DNA of 64,000 nucleotides from Ophiocordyceps camponoti-saundersi (nom. inval.). Its lineage: Eukaryota > Ascomycota > Sordariomycetes > Hypocreales > Ophiocordycipitaceae. Below, piece by piece: positions 1-11,211 of the stretch. The number at the start of each line of letters is the position of its first letter. The first letter of the stretch is position 1. The translations under genes were made by a program, and so were the position numbers. Where the stretch lies: NCBI GenBank assembly GCA_003339415.1, contig PDHQ01000155.1:16332-80331 (forward strand), in the 5' to 3' direction. The notes beneath the pieces are model-generated. The model was not told where the DNA came from. It did no database searches and saw nothing but the letters and a program-made list of their open reading frames with translations.

Positions 1-885
1 CTTTTTTTAGAAACGTAAAATAGTAATATTTTAAGAAAAATAGGAAAATAAAATACCTATTACTAAACTAAAAAGAAATACCTTTACCTCTTAGTTTAAA
101 ATTATCCTAATAAAAGAAAAAACTAACTATTTTAATAATATTATTAATACCTTTTATAATAACGTTATTTTTAGTTAGTTTTTTCCTAATTATTAACTTT
201 TTTTATAAATTAATATTTTTTAAAAAAATAGTTTTATAGCTTATCTTTTTTATATTAATAATAAAGAATCTTAGAAACTATCTTTAGCTCCGCCTTAATA
301 ATTTATTAAACTTATTTACTCTCTTAATTATATACTTAAATTAGCTAAAATTAAATATTAGCTAACTAAACTTAAGATTTTTTACTTAGTTTAAGCTTAT
401 TATAAACTCTAGACTTATTTAATCGAAACTTAGAAACTAAAAATTATAATTTTTATAAATTATACCGCGATTTTAGTAATTATAAAGTAAACCTCTTTTT
501 TTACTATTAGTATAAGAAGTAATAATTACTTTACTTTTATTTTTTAATTTCTAAGTAAATACCCTCTTAAAGTCCGATATATCCTTAATATTTTTAATAT
601 TCTTATAAACTCTCTTTTACGCCTTTTTTTAAAGGTAGCCCCGGAAAAGAGATAAGGAGAACTTAAAAAAATCTAGGAAAATTATATTAACTATAAATAC
701 GTACTTATTTCCTTAGAAGCTATTTTTAATAATACTTTTTAATATAAGATTTCTAAAAAATATTTTCTTAATATATAATAATCCGAAATCTTAGAATAAT
801 TTAAAAATAAAAATTCTTAGGAAAAACTCGCTTTTATCTAAGTAAATAGCTTATTATATTTTAAGGATATTAATAGTTAATAATA
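1..885 (+). other. Degraded sequence upstream of chromovirus integrase, no domain recognised
   Basis: No open frame or recognisable domain could be read here. Its position directly before an integrase zinc-binding region means it should correspond to the reverse transcriptase/RNase H part of the same chromovirus. I could not find the RT motifs, so this is inferred from position only. By eye there is no CA or TG dinucleotide. Confidence 0.35.
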
Positions 886-2290
886 ACTTTATATTCCTAA
901 AAATTACGCTAAAGAAATTATTTCTAAGTATTATTTTTATAAATTTTATACTAATTAGAGATATATATAAGCTAAACTTTTCTTTAGTTTTATTATTTCT
1001 TAATTAAAAAAGAAAATTAATAATTTTATAAACGAATATAATATTTATAAATAAAATTAAACTAATAGATAAGCTCCTCTTAAGGAAATAGTTCCTATTT
1101 ATTTTTTAGCGATTCTTTTTTATATAATTATAATAAATTTTATTACTAAACTTTTTTTAGTTTTTTCGGAAAACTTACCTTAGTTTAAACTTAAAGGAAA
1201 ATTCTATAATACCCTTCTTACTATTACTAATAAGTTTTTAAAAATATATATTTTAACCCTTAAATATAATTATTTTACCGCTAAAAAATAAGCTTAGTAA
1301 CTATATAATAAGCTTACCTATTATAATTAGGAACTCCTAAAATAAATTATCTCTAATTAAGATTTAAAATTTATATCTAAGTTTTAGAGGATTTTATAAT
1401 TTACTTTTAGTATTAAACTCCTAATATTAACTATATATTACCTATAAACTAATAATTTATCTAAAAAATAAAATTAGATTATCGAAATCGCTCTTAGATT
1501 CTTTATTACTAATTTCCTAATAAAATAATAAATTAATACCTTATTAGCTTTTTAGTTTTTACTTAGTAATTTCTTTTTTTTAATTATTAAAATTACGCTT
1601 AGTAAGTTATTTACTAAATTCCGGATAGATAATAATCTCCGTTATTTAAGCGATTAAGCTTTCCCTAAATTTAAGAAAATATTAAAAAATAAAGTAATTA
1701 TCTTAATTACCTATACCTAAGCTATAATAAAAAAATAATACGATAAGAAATATTAGAAGCTTAAGTTTAAGCTTAGCGATTAAGTTTAGCTAAAACTTAA
1801 GAAAAGATATTTTATTTTTAATAAATAAGTAGCGAAGCTTTTAAAATAGTAAACTAGGCCTTTCCGCGTAATCGAAAAAATTAAATATTTAGCTTACTAA
1901 CTAAATCTTAATAACTCTATAAATATTTATCTTATTATATTAGTTATATAACTTTAACTAGCTAATATTTTAAGAGAATAACTTAGCTATAAGCTTAATA
2001 TTAATAATTATAAGATCGAATAAATCCTTAATAAGAGAAAGGTTAAGAGAGAGTAAAGCGCTACTTAAATAGAATACCTTATATATTAGAAAAGATACCT
2101 AAGTAATAATAATTAATAAGTAGCTAAAAAGGATTTCTAATAAAAGGAGATAATTAAAGAATTTAAGAAAGAAAAAGATAAGTTAGAAGCTAGGCTAGAA
2201 ATTACTAAGAAAAAATATATAAATACTCTTAAAAAGTACTAGCTATTAGAATAAGGTAAATAAGTTACCTAGTAATAAACGCGTAATATC
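886..2290 (+). pseudogene. RIP-inactivated Ty3/Gypsy chromovirus pol, integrase and chromodomain part
   Basis: Read with in-frame TAA/TAG taken as former Gln or Trp codons, the frame gives a recognisable 3' end of a chromovirus polyprotein. At about 890-1080 is an integrase N-terminal zinc-binding region in which the expected His and Cys positions mostly read Tyr (CAY or TGY turned to TAY). At about 1330-1580 is the end of the integrase core, including the trace of the Y-H-P-Q-T-(D/N)-G-L-S-(E/K)-R-T-N-Q motif. At about 1740-1960 is the integrase C-terminal region with the R-P-F-R-V-I-E-K-I segment. At about 1990-2240 is a chromodomain followed by a Lys/Glu-rich tail. Chromodomains on Gypsy integrases target insertion to heterochromatin. 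LTRs were not identified. This is a different family from the element at 3593-11206. The frame is dead, with many stops. Confidence 0.82.
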
Positions 2291-2639
2291 TCTAGGAAAT
2301 AATAAACCTAACGCGTTACTATTTATACTAGATTTCCCTCTATTTTCCTACCTTTCTTTTTTTATTTCCTCGCTTCCCTATTTATCCTCTCTTATTCCCT
2401 TTTATATTACTTATCTTTATTATATTTTCTTATATATTAATCTTTATTCCCCTTATAACTATTTCTTTTTATCTTCTAATTCTTTTCGTTATCTTTATAT
2501 TATTTCCTTTTTTTTATACTTAAAATTAATCTTTTTTATAATAATCTTTATTATTCTTACGATAAGATATACTATAAGTTATTTTATAAATAACTAATTT
2601 ACACTCCCTTTATACTTATATTTAAAAGCTTTTAAAAAG
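2291..2639. other. Gene-free spacer, T/C-rich
   Basis: AT-rich sequence with runs of T and C after the chromodomain end. It could be the 3' untranslated part or LTR of the chromovirus to its left, but I found no second copy of an LTR. No gene seen. Confidence 0.4.
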
Positions 2640-3592
2640 CTATTTAGCTATTCGGAAACCTTATAAAATTTTAATATTTATTTAAATTACTTACTTATAA
2701 ATTTAATAACTAGAAATTAAATAACTATATAACTTTTATCGCTTAGAAATAAGTATTATAAGAAAAAAGATATAATTTATTATTTAGTAAATTAGATAGT
2801 TATATTTATTATATTAATAGGAAAGTAAAAAGATAAGCTAATAGAGAATAACTCCCTAATAATAAGGATTATAATTCTAAGCACTCGCTCTTAAATAATA
2901 AATACTCTAGCTTTAACTACTCCTTACCTAAAGTTTTTAAAATTATAGCGCTTAGATATTCTATTTAATAAATTACCGCGATATCTTCTTTTATTACTAG
3001 CTTTACCTCTAAAATACCGGCCGCCTTAATAAAAAACTATAGCCGCCCTTTACTATTATATTCCTTTACTAATATTAAAGGAAATATTTTTCTATAATCC
3101 GAATAATTTAGAAAGAACTATTATAGTATATACGCGCTATTAGAAATTATAAAAGATTATATTAAGGGCCTAGTTAGTAGGTAAGTTTATTAAGATTTAA
3201 AAAAGTTAAAGGAGATTAAGAGAATCCTAGCTATTATCTCTTATACTAATTACTTTAAAAAAATAAAAAGAATAATTTTAATAGCTATAAAAAAGGAAAC
3301 TAAGGTTAAGGAAATAACTCCTATTTTTAGTAAATCCCTAATAAGGCGTTTTATTACTCCTCTTACTTTAACTTAATAAAGCGTTCTTAGAACCCTTAAT
3401 AAGTAAACTCGCTTTACCTCTTAATAACTTAGAACCCCCGCGATAGTTTCTAAAATTATAATCTAATTTTAAGAAATTCTAAAAGCTAAAAATATTAAAA
3501 AAGCTAATAATAACTTTTTAGTAACTTACTATAATAATTTAGTTTAAGTTATTAAATATTTACTTACCTTTTTCGTAATATATTATAATAAG
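2640..3592 (+). pseudogene. Degenerate ORF of unknown function, left part, split by chromovirus insertion
   Basis: A plus-strand frame rich in Lys, Ser, Leu and Ile continues to the chromovirus junction with stops that are only TAA/TAG. I do not recognise the product. Many Ile/Leu/Ser/Phe codons could be RIP products of Thr, Pro and similar codons, so the original was probably rich in Pro/Thr/Ser. The frame ends at the 5-bp target duplication and resumes at 11212 in the same phase. This supports one former ORF that was already present when the element landed. It may belong to an older transposon (a Gag-like protein is possible). Confidence 0.45.
3588..3592. repeat. Target site duplication, left copy (ATAAG)
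   Basis: Five bases identical to those just outside the right LTR at 11207-11211. A 5-bp duplication is typical of LTR-retrotransposon integration. Confidence 0.9.
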
Positions 3593-3892
3593 TATTAAGG
3601 TTTAGCCCTTATATTATATTTAGGTTATAAACCTAAACGTTAGACTTACGGATTAGCCTCACGATTAAACGATAAGGCTGCCGCTATCCGGCCTAGAGGC
3701 CTATAGCGGAAGGATTAAATAGAACGGAACGGGAAGGATAGTTAAATAGGAAGGCAAATAAGCTCTAAAGGAAAAAGCGGTATATATAGCTATTTAGCAC
3801 GCTAGAGTGCGGCTTCCTTAGAAGCTCTCTATATATAATTATTATTATATATAGCTTAGTAAATAAGTATCCTTTTAACTAATCCCTTAATA
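3593..3892 (+). repeat. 5' LTR of chromovirus copy 1 (300 bp)
   Basis: Matches 10907-11206 along its whole length, with differences mainly C/T and G/A. It contains an imperfect stem (GCAC...GTGC near 3797-3811) followed by a conserved tract, and keeps several CA/TG dinucleotides that are rare elsewhere. The sequence after it begins AAATCACGTATC; I could not assign a tRNA primer. Confidence 0.93.
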
Positions 3893-3959
3893 AAATCACG
3901 TATCTTTTTCTTATAAATTTCTACCCTTATCTTTAACGTTAATAGATTAATTAAATTAG

Positions 3960-5300
3960 ATTAGATCGAAATAGCTAACTTATAAAACTAGATAGAAAGG
4001 CTTTAATAATCCTAAGCTAGCTTTAGCGGGTACTAATAACTTTTATAGTAAGACTTACGAGTTTAGTAATTAGAATAATAAGTATAGGTAATATAATATA
4101 TAATAAAAGATAGGGAGGAACGCTATTAGCAGATATTAAAATACGTAAAATAGCACTTTAAAGAATAAGCTAACGCCTTTTTCGGAGATAAGGAAGCGGA
4201 GTAAAAAGCTATATTATAAGAAATATAGTCTATTATCTAATAATAAGCCGTATCTTTCCTTATAACGAAGGAAGCGGAATATATATAGTAACTTATAGCC
4301 GCGCGTGCGGACGCCTTTAAGGAAATACTATAAATAGACCCTATTAAACTAACCTTCGCTAAAGCTACGCCTAACTAAGCTTAGATTAACGTAGCCCTTA
4401 TAAGGTAGAAAGAACCTTAGCCTAAGTAAGATAAGTTATTAAATTCTTTTTACTTTTTTATAAGTTAACTAATCTATTAATATAATATTAATAAGCTTTA
4501 GAGTAAAGCTAGAAATATAGATTATATCTAAGTATAAATTTTAAACTATCTTCTTAAGGATAAAATATAAAAAATATTAGCTTTCTAGTAGTTTAGTAGC
4601 CTTAGTAGAAAGAGGCGCTCGAAAGACTTCTTTAACTACTTTTATCGAACTTTTAGTAATATTTAAGAATAAAAAAAGGCTTAAAATAAGCTCCGGACCT
4701 TAGTTTACCGTAATAAGTAGATATTTAGTAACTTTATTCCTAAATTTAAGGAGGTCCTAGTAACCGCTACTAGATTTACGGGATAGGATAACTCCGCAAA
4801 ACTAACTTAGCTACGCGGGGCCTTTTCCCCGATATTTTAAGATTTTCTAATTATTATCGATATACCTTATAAGTACTCCCTATTTATTAACCGCTTATAA
4901 GGTCTTACTTAGTTTTTTAAGTAAATTTTACGCTTTCTTAAGGTAGCTAAGAAATACTAACCTAACCTAAATAAATATATAGGAGGCGTTAAGGGTATTT
5001 CCGCGGACTTAAGTATAAGAAAAGATATAGATAAAGATATCCCGATAAATATAATAAAAGATAAGAAGAAGAAGAAGCTAAAAGGGAAAGATAGCGGCTA
5101 TAGTAAAACTCTTACCTAAGTATTACGAAATACCCCTTAAGCTAAGTAAGTAGAAAGATTAGTATTAGAATAATATAGAATATTAGGTTTTTATATTAGG
5201 TATAGAATAAATATATACCTCGTATATAATTATAATTTCTAACCCCTATAAAAGCTATAATAAAAGGCTTTAGGAGAAACTTATATTAACTATACGGAAA
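3960..5300 (+). pseudogene. Gag pseudogene of chromovirus copy 1
   Basis: The region after the 5' LTR holds a broken coding frame of the expected Gag length. Its 3' end carries a nucleocapsid zinc knuckle of spacing C-x2-C-x4-H-x4-C at 5192-5233. All four ligand codons now read Tyr (TAT, TAT, TAC, TAT), as expected when TGY and CAY become TAY by RIP. Gag would form the virus-like particle and bind the element RNA. The start codon cannot be placed because ATG is destroyed by the same mutation (TG to TA). Several frame switches suggest small indels as well. Confidence 0.7.
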
Positions 5301-5449
5301 TCCTACCTTAGGTTAAGGAATATAACTCTAATAATAACTAAGGAAAAAAATAGCTTCGGGATATTATAGTATCTCGGAGAATAAGGTAATATAGATAAAG
5401 AAAAAGAAAGATATCCTCTATTCTAAACTATAAGCCTTATTTACTAAAA

Positions 5450-8400
5450 TTCCTATAATCTTAAATAACTTAAAACTAATAGATATATTAGTTAACGAAA
5501 GCTATAAAAGCTATTCTATAATATACCCGTAGCTAATATAAAACTTACGAATATTAACGGAAAGAATCTTAGCTTAATAAGTAAAAAAAGTAATAATAAG
5601 CGGACTAAAAGTATTAAATATCGCTTAGCTCTCGCTTAAGATAAATAGCTTTAGTTAATTAATTATAGTATATATAGTACTAAATCTTAATTTCCCGATT
5701 ATCCTTAGTAAGCCTTAGCTATAATATATAAAATCTTACTTAATCCCTTACGAAGAATAAGTATAATATAGAAATTTATAGTAATAAGTATAAGTTACTA
5801 ATACTTACTCTTAACTAATAAAGGAGATCTTAAATATAGTATACCTTTATAGCTTAACTTTTATTAGAGAAGTAAGGAGGAGGTAGAAAGAACTACGCTA
5901 TTAGAAAAAGGACCTTACTAAATACTTAGAGATCTAAGTAGTAAGAGTTAAAAATATAGAGAAGGCGTTACGAGATAAGATTCCCTTAATAAATAACTAA
6001 TTATAAGAATAAATCTCGATAGAATTTTATAATATACTTCCCCTTTTTTATAAATAGGAAGCGGATAAGTTAAACTTATATAAAAAAGGTATAGATTACT
6101 ATATATTACTTAAGAAAAAAGTAAACGGTAAAGAACCCTAAATCTTATTTAGCCCCCTTTATAATATATTAAGGGAGGAATTACTTATTTTTAAGAAAAT
6201 ATTACGAAACCTCCTTTAGAAAGGCTTTATCTAACTTAGTAGCTTACTTACGGGTGCTCTAATCCTCTTTATAAGGAAACCCGGGGGAGGATTATAATTT
6301 TATACGGATTTCCGCGCACTAAACGCGATTATAATCTTAGATAAATATCTACTCTTTTTACTTAGTAATACCCTTCGGTTATTAGCTAAGTCTTAATAGC
6401 TTATAAAGCTAAATATCGTATAAGCTTTTTATAAAATATAAATTACTAAAGGAGAGAAATAGAAGATAGCGTTTAAAACCTAATATAGCCTTTTCGAATA
6501 AATAGTTACCTTATTTAAACTTATAAAAGCCCTTATTACTTTCTAAAAATATATTAATAATATCTTTTAACTATATTTTAATAAGTTTTATTTAGCTTAT
6601 ATAAACGATATTATTATCTACTCTAATAGTACTAAAAAGGACTATTTCCGTAAAGTATACTTAGTTCTCCGTAAACTTTAAGAATATAAGCTTTATCTAA
6701 ACTTAGATAAGTATAAATTCGTAATTAAGAAGGTAAAATACCTAAGGTTTATAATACTAGCGGGAGTTAAGCTTTAAGTAAACCCGGAAAAGATTAAGAT
6801 AATTATTAACTAAGCTACGCTAACTTCCCTTAAGGGCCTTCGTAAATTCCTAAGTTTTACTAACTTTTATTAACTTTTTATTACGGATTTTGCCGGGGTA
6901 GTAGAACTATTAATAAACCTAACGAAGAAAAAAGTTAAGTTCGTCTAAGGCCCGGATTAGGAATAAGCTTTCTAGGAAGTTAAGAATCTATTTATAAGGG
7001 CCCCTTTACTAATAGAATAAAATTTTAAAAACCTTACGTTTTTAGAAGCGGATACTAGCGCCTACGCTATAGGAGGTTATCTTTACTAAAAATAAAATAG
7101 ATAGAAACGACTAGTAGCGTTTTTTTCCGTAAAAATAAACGCGGCTAAACGTAACTATCCTATATACGATAAAGAGATATTAGCGATTATTAGATACTTA
7201 AAATAGTAGTATATTAAACTACGTAATTATAATAGCTTTAATATTATTACTAACTATAAAAACTTAGAGTATTTTATAACTCGCCGGCACCTCTTAGAAT
7301 AATAAGCCTATTAGGCTAAGTACTTATTATAATTTAATTTTAAGATCCGTTATCGACCTAGTAAATAAGCTGCGGTCTTAGACGCCCTTTCCTATAAGGA
7401 TTAAGATAAACCCTTAATTATAGAGGAGGAGGACGCCCGCTTTATATAGATAATTCTTAAAAAAGCCCTATAATTTTACCTATAAGTAATAGTAATCGAT
7501 ATTTCTAAGAACCTCGCTAATATCTTAGAGGAGGAGGAAGGCGAAGATAGATAATAAGATATAAGTATAGCTATAGAAAACGCTATAGATTTACGAAATA
7601 ACGTTTTATTAGAAACTTAAGTTTTCTCTAATAATAAGCTTTAAGAATTATAGAATAGGATAGTATTATAAGACTCGGTCTTTTAGGAAATATATTAAGC
7701 TATAATAAGGGGAGACTACTTACTATTTTTAAAGCTATAACTTAAGGTTTAAATTACGAATTACTATATTAATACTAAAAGAAGACTACGTTTCCGTAAT
7801 AAGCTTTAAGTCTTAGGAGCCCTAGTTATTATAACGGAGGACTTTAAGAAGGTACTAGCCTCCTTACTTAATACGCTACGGAATCGTCTTATCTAAATAA
7901 TCTATAACTTAGCCTTAGTTAGTTATTTTAGAAGGGAAGGTATAATAGCCCTTATAACTCGTAACTTCTTCTAGCCGCTTTAATAATAATATATTCGCTA
8001 ATTCCTTAAGAACTATAATATTTATAATAAAACTAAGGCTTAGAAATAATATTAAGCTACCCTCCTTAAGTTATTACTTACTTTAGATTAGTTTTACCGA
8101 TATATATAAATAAATTTTATAATAAACTTCTCGCTTATAGAACGCGGAAATAAGCACTTATAGGTAATTAAAGACCGGCTTAATAAAGAGATCTTACTTA
8201 AGCTAATACCCTTAATAGACACTCCGCTTTATATAGAACGGTTTTTTTAGTATTTTATACGGTTTTACTAGTAGCTAAGTACTATTATAAGTAATAGAGG
8301 AACTAACTAAATAGGCAAATTCTAAAGCTATTTTTGCTAACTTTATAAGATTAATTAAATATTTAGTATAGCTTATTACCCGTAAACTAATAGAGGATAT

Positions 8401-9180
8401 AAGAGGGTTAATTAAGATATATAAGCTTACCTCTAAATAATAGTCTTTTATAATTAAAATAACTAGAATAAATAGCTTCTTATAGCTTAGCTTACGCTAA
8501 ATAGTAGAGTTTACTTAGCTATAGGAATAACGCTATTTTTTATAACTTATAAGTTCTAAGCTCTTATAATAATATTATTAAACTTAAATATTCTATAAAT
8601 ATCGATAAGGAATCTTAAAAGCTAAGCTAAGGATTTCGTAAGATAATTATAATAAGTAACGGACCTTTATTAGGTAGCCGATACCTTATCCTTATAAACT
8701 TAGAAATTTTAAGCTAATAAAAATTAATAAGTAGCTAAATATTTTAAGGTTAGCGATAAGGTTTAGCTTAATCTACGTAATTTTCCTAGCATATAACCGA
8801 AAAAGAAGCTTAATTAGAAGAACGCTAAGTTTACGGTAGCACGGGTTATTAACCCTTCCCTTATTAAACTTATAAGATTATTAATAGGAGCTTATAATCG
8901 CTTTAGTATAAATTTACTAAAAAGGGCGGCCTTAAACCCCTTACCTAAGTAGGAAGTTACTAATTTATAGCCTCTTATAATATTAATTAATAGAGAGGAA
9001 GAATAAGAAGTTAAAAAGATTATCTTAGCTAAATAGAAGAAAGTAAGCAAAGGTAAGAGACGGGAGGTCTTCGTTAAGTAGAAAGGTTATTAAGATCCGA
9101 TATAGAAACTTTTAGCGGAACTTAAAAGTATTATTACTTTTAATCGCTTTAAGGCTTTATATAGACTAGCTATATATAAT
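5450..9180 (+). pseudogene. Pol pseudogene of chromovirus copy 1 (protease-RT-RNase H-integrase-chromodomain)
   Basis: Domains in order: a possible aspartic protease trace near 5480-5530 (weak); reverse transcriptase at about 6240-6640, with D-F-R-A-L-N-A-I near 6305 and the catalytic box reading Y-I-N-D-I-I-I-Y-S near 6597, where the first catalytic Asp of YIDD has become Asn by G-to-A change; RNase H at about 7030-7400, with E-A-D-T-S-A-Y-A-I-G-G; integrase core at about 8090-8420; chromodomain at 8975-9150, with V-K-stop-K-G-Y where the stop replaces the conserved Trp of VKWKGY. Stops are TAA/TAG at former Gln/Trp codons throughout. In the family this polyprotein copies the RNA into DNA and integrates it, the chromodomain steering it to methylated-histone chromatin. 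Confidence 0.93.
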
Positions 9181-9261
9181 AATAGGCAAGTTATTAGGAA
9201 ACGTATAGTAAAATAGCTAGTAGAGAATTTATATTAAAAAGCGCACTCTTAGGCGCGGAAA

Positions 9262-9275
9262 CCCCCCCCCCCCCC
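9262..9275 (+). repeat. C14 homopolymer after chromovirus pol
   Basis: Fourteen consecutive C just downstream of the pol end. The inverted copy at 30659-38282 has a G14 run at the equivalent place (32596-32609), so the tract was present in the parent element. Having no CpA inside, it cannot be attacked by RIP. Confidence 0.85.
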
Positions 9276-9289
9276 TTATAATACTTAAT

Positions 9290-10890
9290 AACGCTATTTC
9301 TTCGCAGATAATAACTCCCCGGCTAAATAATAATAGTAGCGTAATAGCGTTAGGGTTATTAATTTAGCGGTAGCGGCGATAAGTATAATAATAGCGGTAA
9401 TAGCGGCGTTACGCTTTAGAATAGTAACCTTTTCCTTTAATATTAAAATATTAGCTAACTCCCCGGAGCCTAAAAGCTTACGAGGGGGGCAATATTAAGG
9501 ATAGCGTTAATATACTCCTTAGCTAAAATAAATTAGCTTTCCGCGTTTTATATAGCGGGATTAGGGATATAAACTATATGATAAGAGGAGTACTATTATA
9601 TATAAGCTTAAGCTTAGCTAATATCGTTAAAGCTTAAGCTACCGTAATCGCCGCTTAAAGCGCTTTATTAGCTTTTATTATTATTAGCGAATATTTAATA
9701 TTAGCGGTAATATACTATACTATATAAGCTAAAACTAAAAGCTAAAAAGCTAGCGTATAAGTTTAGTATAAAAGTATATATTTTATATAAGATATACGGG
9801 GTTTTTATTTCCCTATATATTTTAGTATTATAGCTTAGTTACGATATTTATATCCTTACTTAATATAGTAAAAATATAGATACTCCCGAAAAGCCCCCTT
9901 ATTATTATTATTATTTTCCTTATCCTCGCTTTCGTTATTATTTTTATTATCGACGGGGCTAATAGCGGGGGCGGGAGGAGGAGAAGGAGAGGGAGTAGGA
10001 GTAGGGGCGGTAATAGCTACGGCGGCGGGGATAGGAGTCTTAGCCTAAGATATCTTCTTCCGCGAGATAAGCTATAGAAAATATAATATTAGTAAAAAGC
10101 TGCTAATTAAGTTAGGTAAAAACTTACTATAATAGGAGGAGGAGATAAGGAAAGCCGATAAGGGGCCTAAGGCCGAGAGCTTTTTTATATAATAACTTAA
10201 GAAATACCTAATAATATTAGTAGCGCGTTTCTTTATAACTTAAATACGGGTTTAATAAGTTTTATATAATAAGCTATTAGTAAAATTAAGGAAAAGGCTT
10301 ACTTAAGGAGATAGAGGAGGAGAAGTAGAAGAAAAAGAAGGAGGAGGAGGGGGCTTAGAATAATAACGATCCTCCGGGGCTAACTAGCAGCTATAATAGC
10401 TATTAAACTAAATATTAAAAGCTAGGAAATCCGCCTCTAAACCGAGGCCCCTATTATCGCCCTCGATATTAGCGTTATCTTCGTCTTTATTACCGTTTTT
10501 ATTATTATTACCGTTATCGCCCTTATTATTCTTATTATCTTTATTAGCGATAGCGGTAACGGTAAAGTTAGTAGCGGCGCTAGCGGCGGCGGCGATATTT
10601 TAAAAATAACTATTATACTCGCTAGGCTAAGATATCCTTATTAGTAGGAAAAAACGTTAATATAATTAAACTCGTAGAATAGGTAGCGGATTTCCTTACT
10701 AATAACGATAATAATAATAATATTAATAATAATAATAATAATAACGATAAGGCTATAGAAGGAAGAAAGGAAGGAATAAAAAGTTTAATAAGCAGGCGCT
10801 ATAAAAGCTATAGAAAAGTAAGGCGGGCTAGCGGAAAATCTTTTACCTAACCTTACTATATATTATATAACGGATCCCGCACTTATAGGA
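9290..10890 (-). pseudogene. Extra antisense coding-like segment of chromovirus copy 1, unknown product
   Basis: Between pol and the 3' LTR are ~1.6 kb not explained by gag-pol. Read on the strand opposite to pol it gives coherent stretches. There is an Asp/Asn-rich low-complexity part near 10480-10560. A C-terminal part near 9290-9510 has few stops and a Lys/Arg/Ala/Leu-rich, helix-like composition containing G-S-G-E-L-A-N-I-L-I. The same stretch is recognisable in copy 2 with conservative differences. Additional antisense ORFs between pol and the 3' LTR are known in some Ty3/Gypsy elements of other organisms. I do not recognise this protein. A sense reading is less coherent but not excluded. 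Confidence 0.5.
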
Positions 10891-10906
10891 GAGGGAAGGG
10901 ACCTTA

Positions 10907-11206
10907 TATTAAGGTCTAGCCCTTATATTATATTCGGGTTATAAACCTAAACGTTAGACTTATAGATTAGCCTTATAATTAAACGATAAGGCTACCGCTA
11001 TCTAGCTTAGAGGCTTATAGCGGAAGGATTAAATAGAACGGAATAGGAAGGATAGTTAAACGGGAAAGCAAATAAGCTTTAAAGGAAAGAGCGGTATATA
11101 TAGCTATTTAGCATACTAGAGTGCGGCTTTCTTAGAAGCTCTCTATACGTGATTATTATTATATATAGCTTAGCAAATAAGTATCCCTTTAACTAGTCTC
11201 TTAATA
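10907..11206 (+). repeat. 3' LTR of chromovirus copy 1 (300 bp)
   Basis: Full-length match to 3593-3892, followed directly by the ATAAG duplication at 11207-11211. The two LTRs were identical at insertion. Their present differences are nearly all transitions of the RIP type. Confidence 0.93.
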
Positions 11207-11211
11207 ATAAG
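11207..11211. repeat. Target site duplication, right copy (ATAAG)
   Basis: Identical to 3588-3592. Removing the element plus one copy rejoins the flanking frame. Confidence 0.9.

Larger units (their letters stand above)
3593..11206 (+). mobile_element. Complete chromodomain Ty3/Gypsy LTR retrotransposon, copy 1 (RIP-inactivated)
   Basis: A 7614-bp element with two 300-bp LTRs and a 5-bp target duplication (ATAAG). Internal order is Gag with a CCHC zinc knuckle, then reverse transcriptase, RNase H, integrase and chromodomain, as in chromoviruses. An extra ~1.6 kb coding-like segment lies between pol and the 3' LTR. LTR ends read TATTAAGG...TTAATA, which fits canonical TG...CA ends with both terminal CpA sites mutated. 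It is inserted in a degenerate ORF (2640-3592 / 11212-11990). A second full copy lies inverted at 30659-38282. All frames contain RIP-type stops, so the copy is dead. Confidence 0.95.

Noticed and set aside
9262..9275. C14 run as polypurine tract of the chromovirus
   Set aside because: It is polypyrimidine in the element sense strand and 1.6 kb from the 3' LTR, so it cannot prime plus-strand synthesis there.
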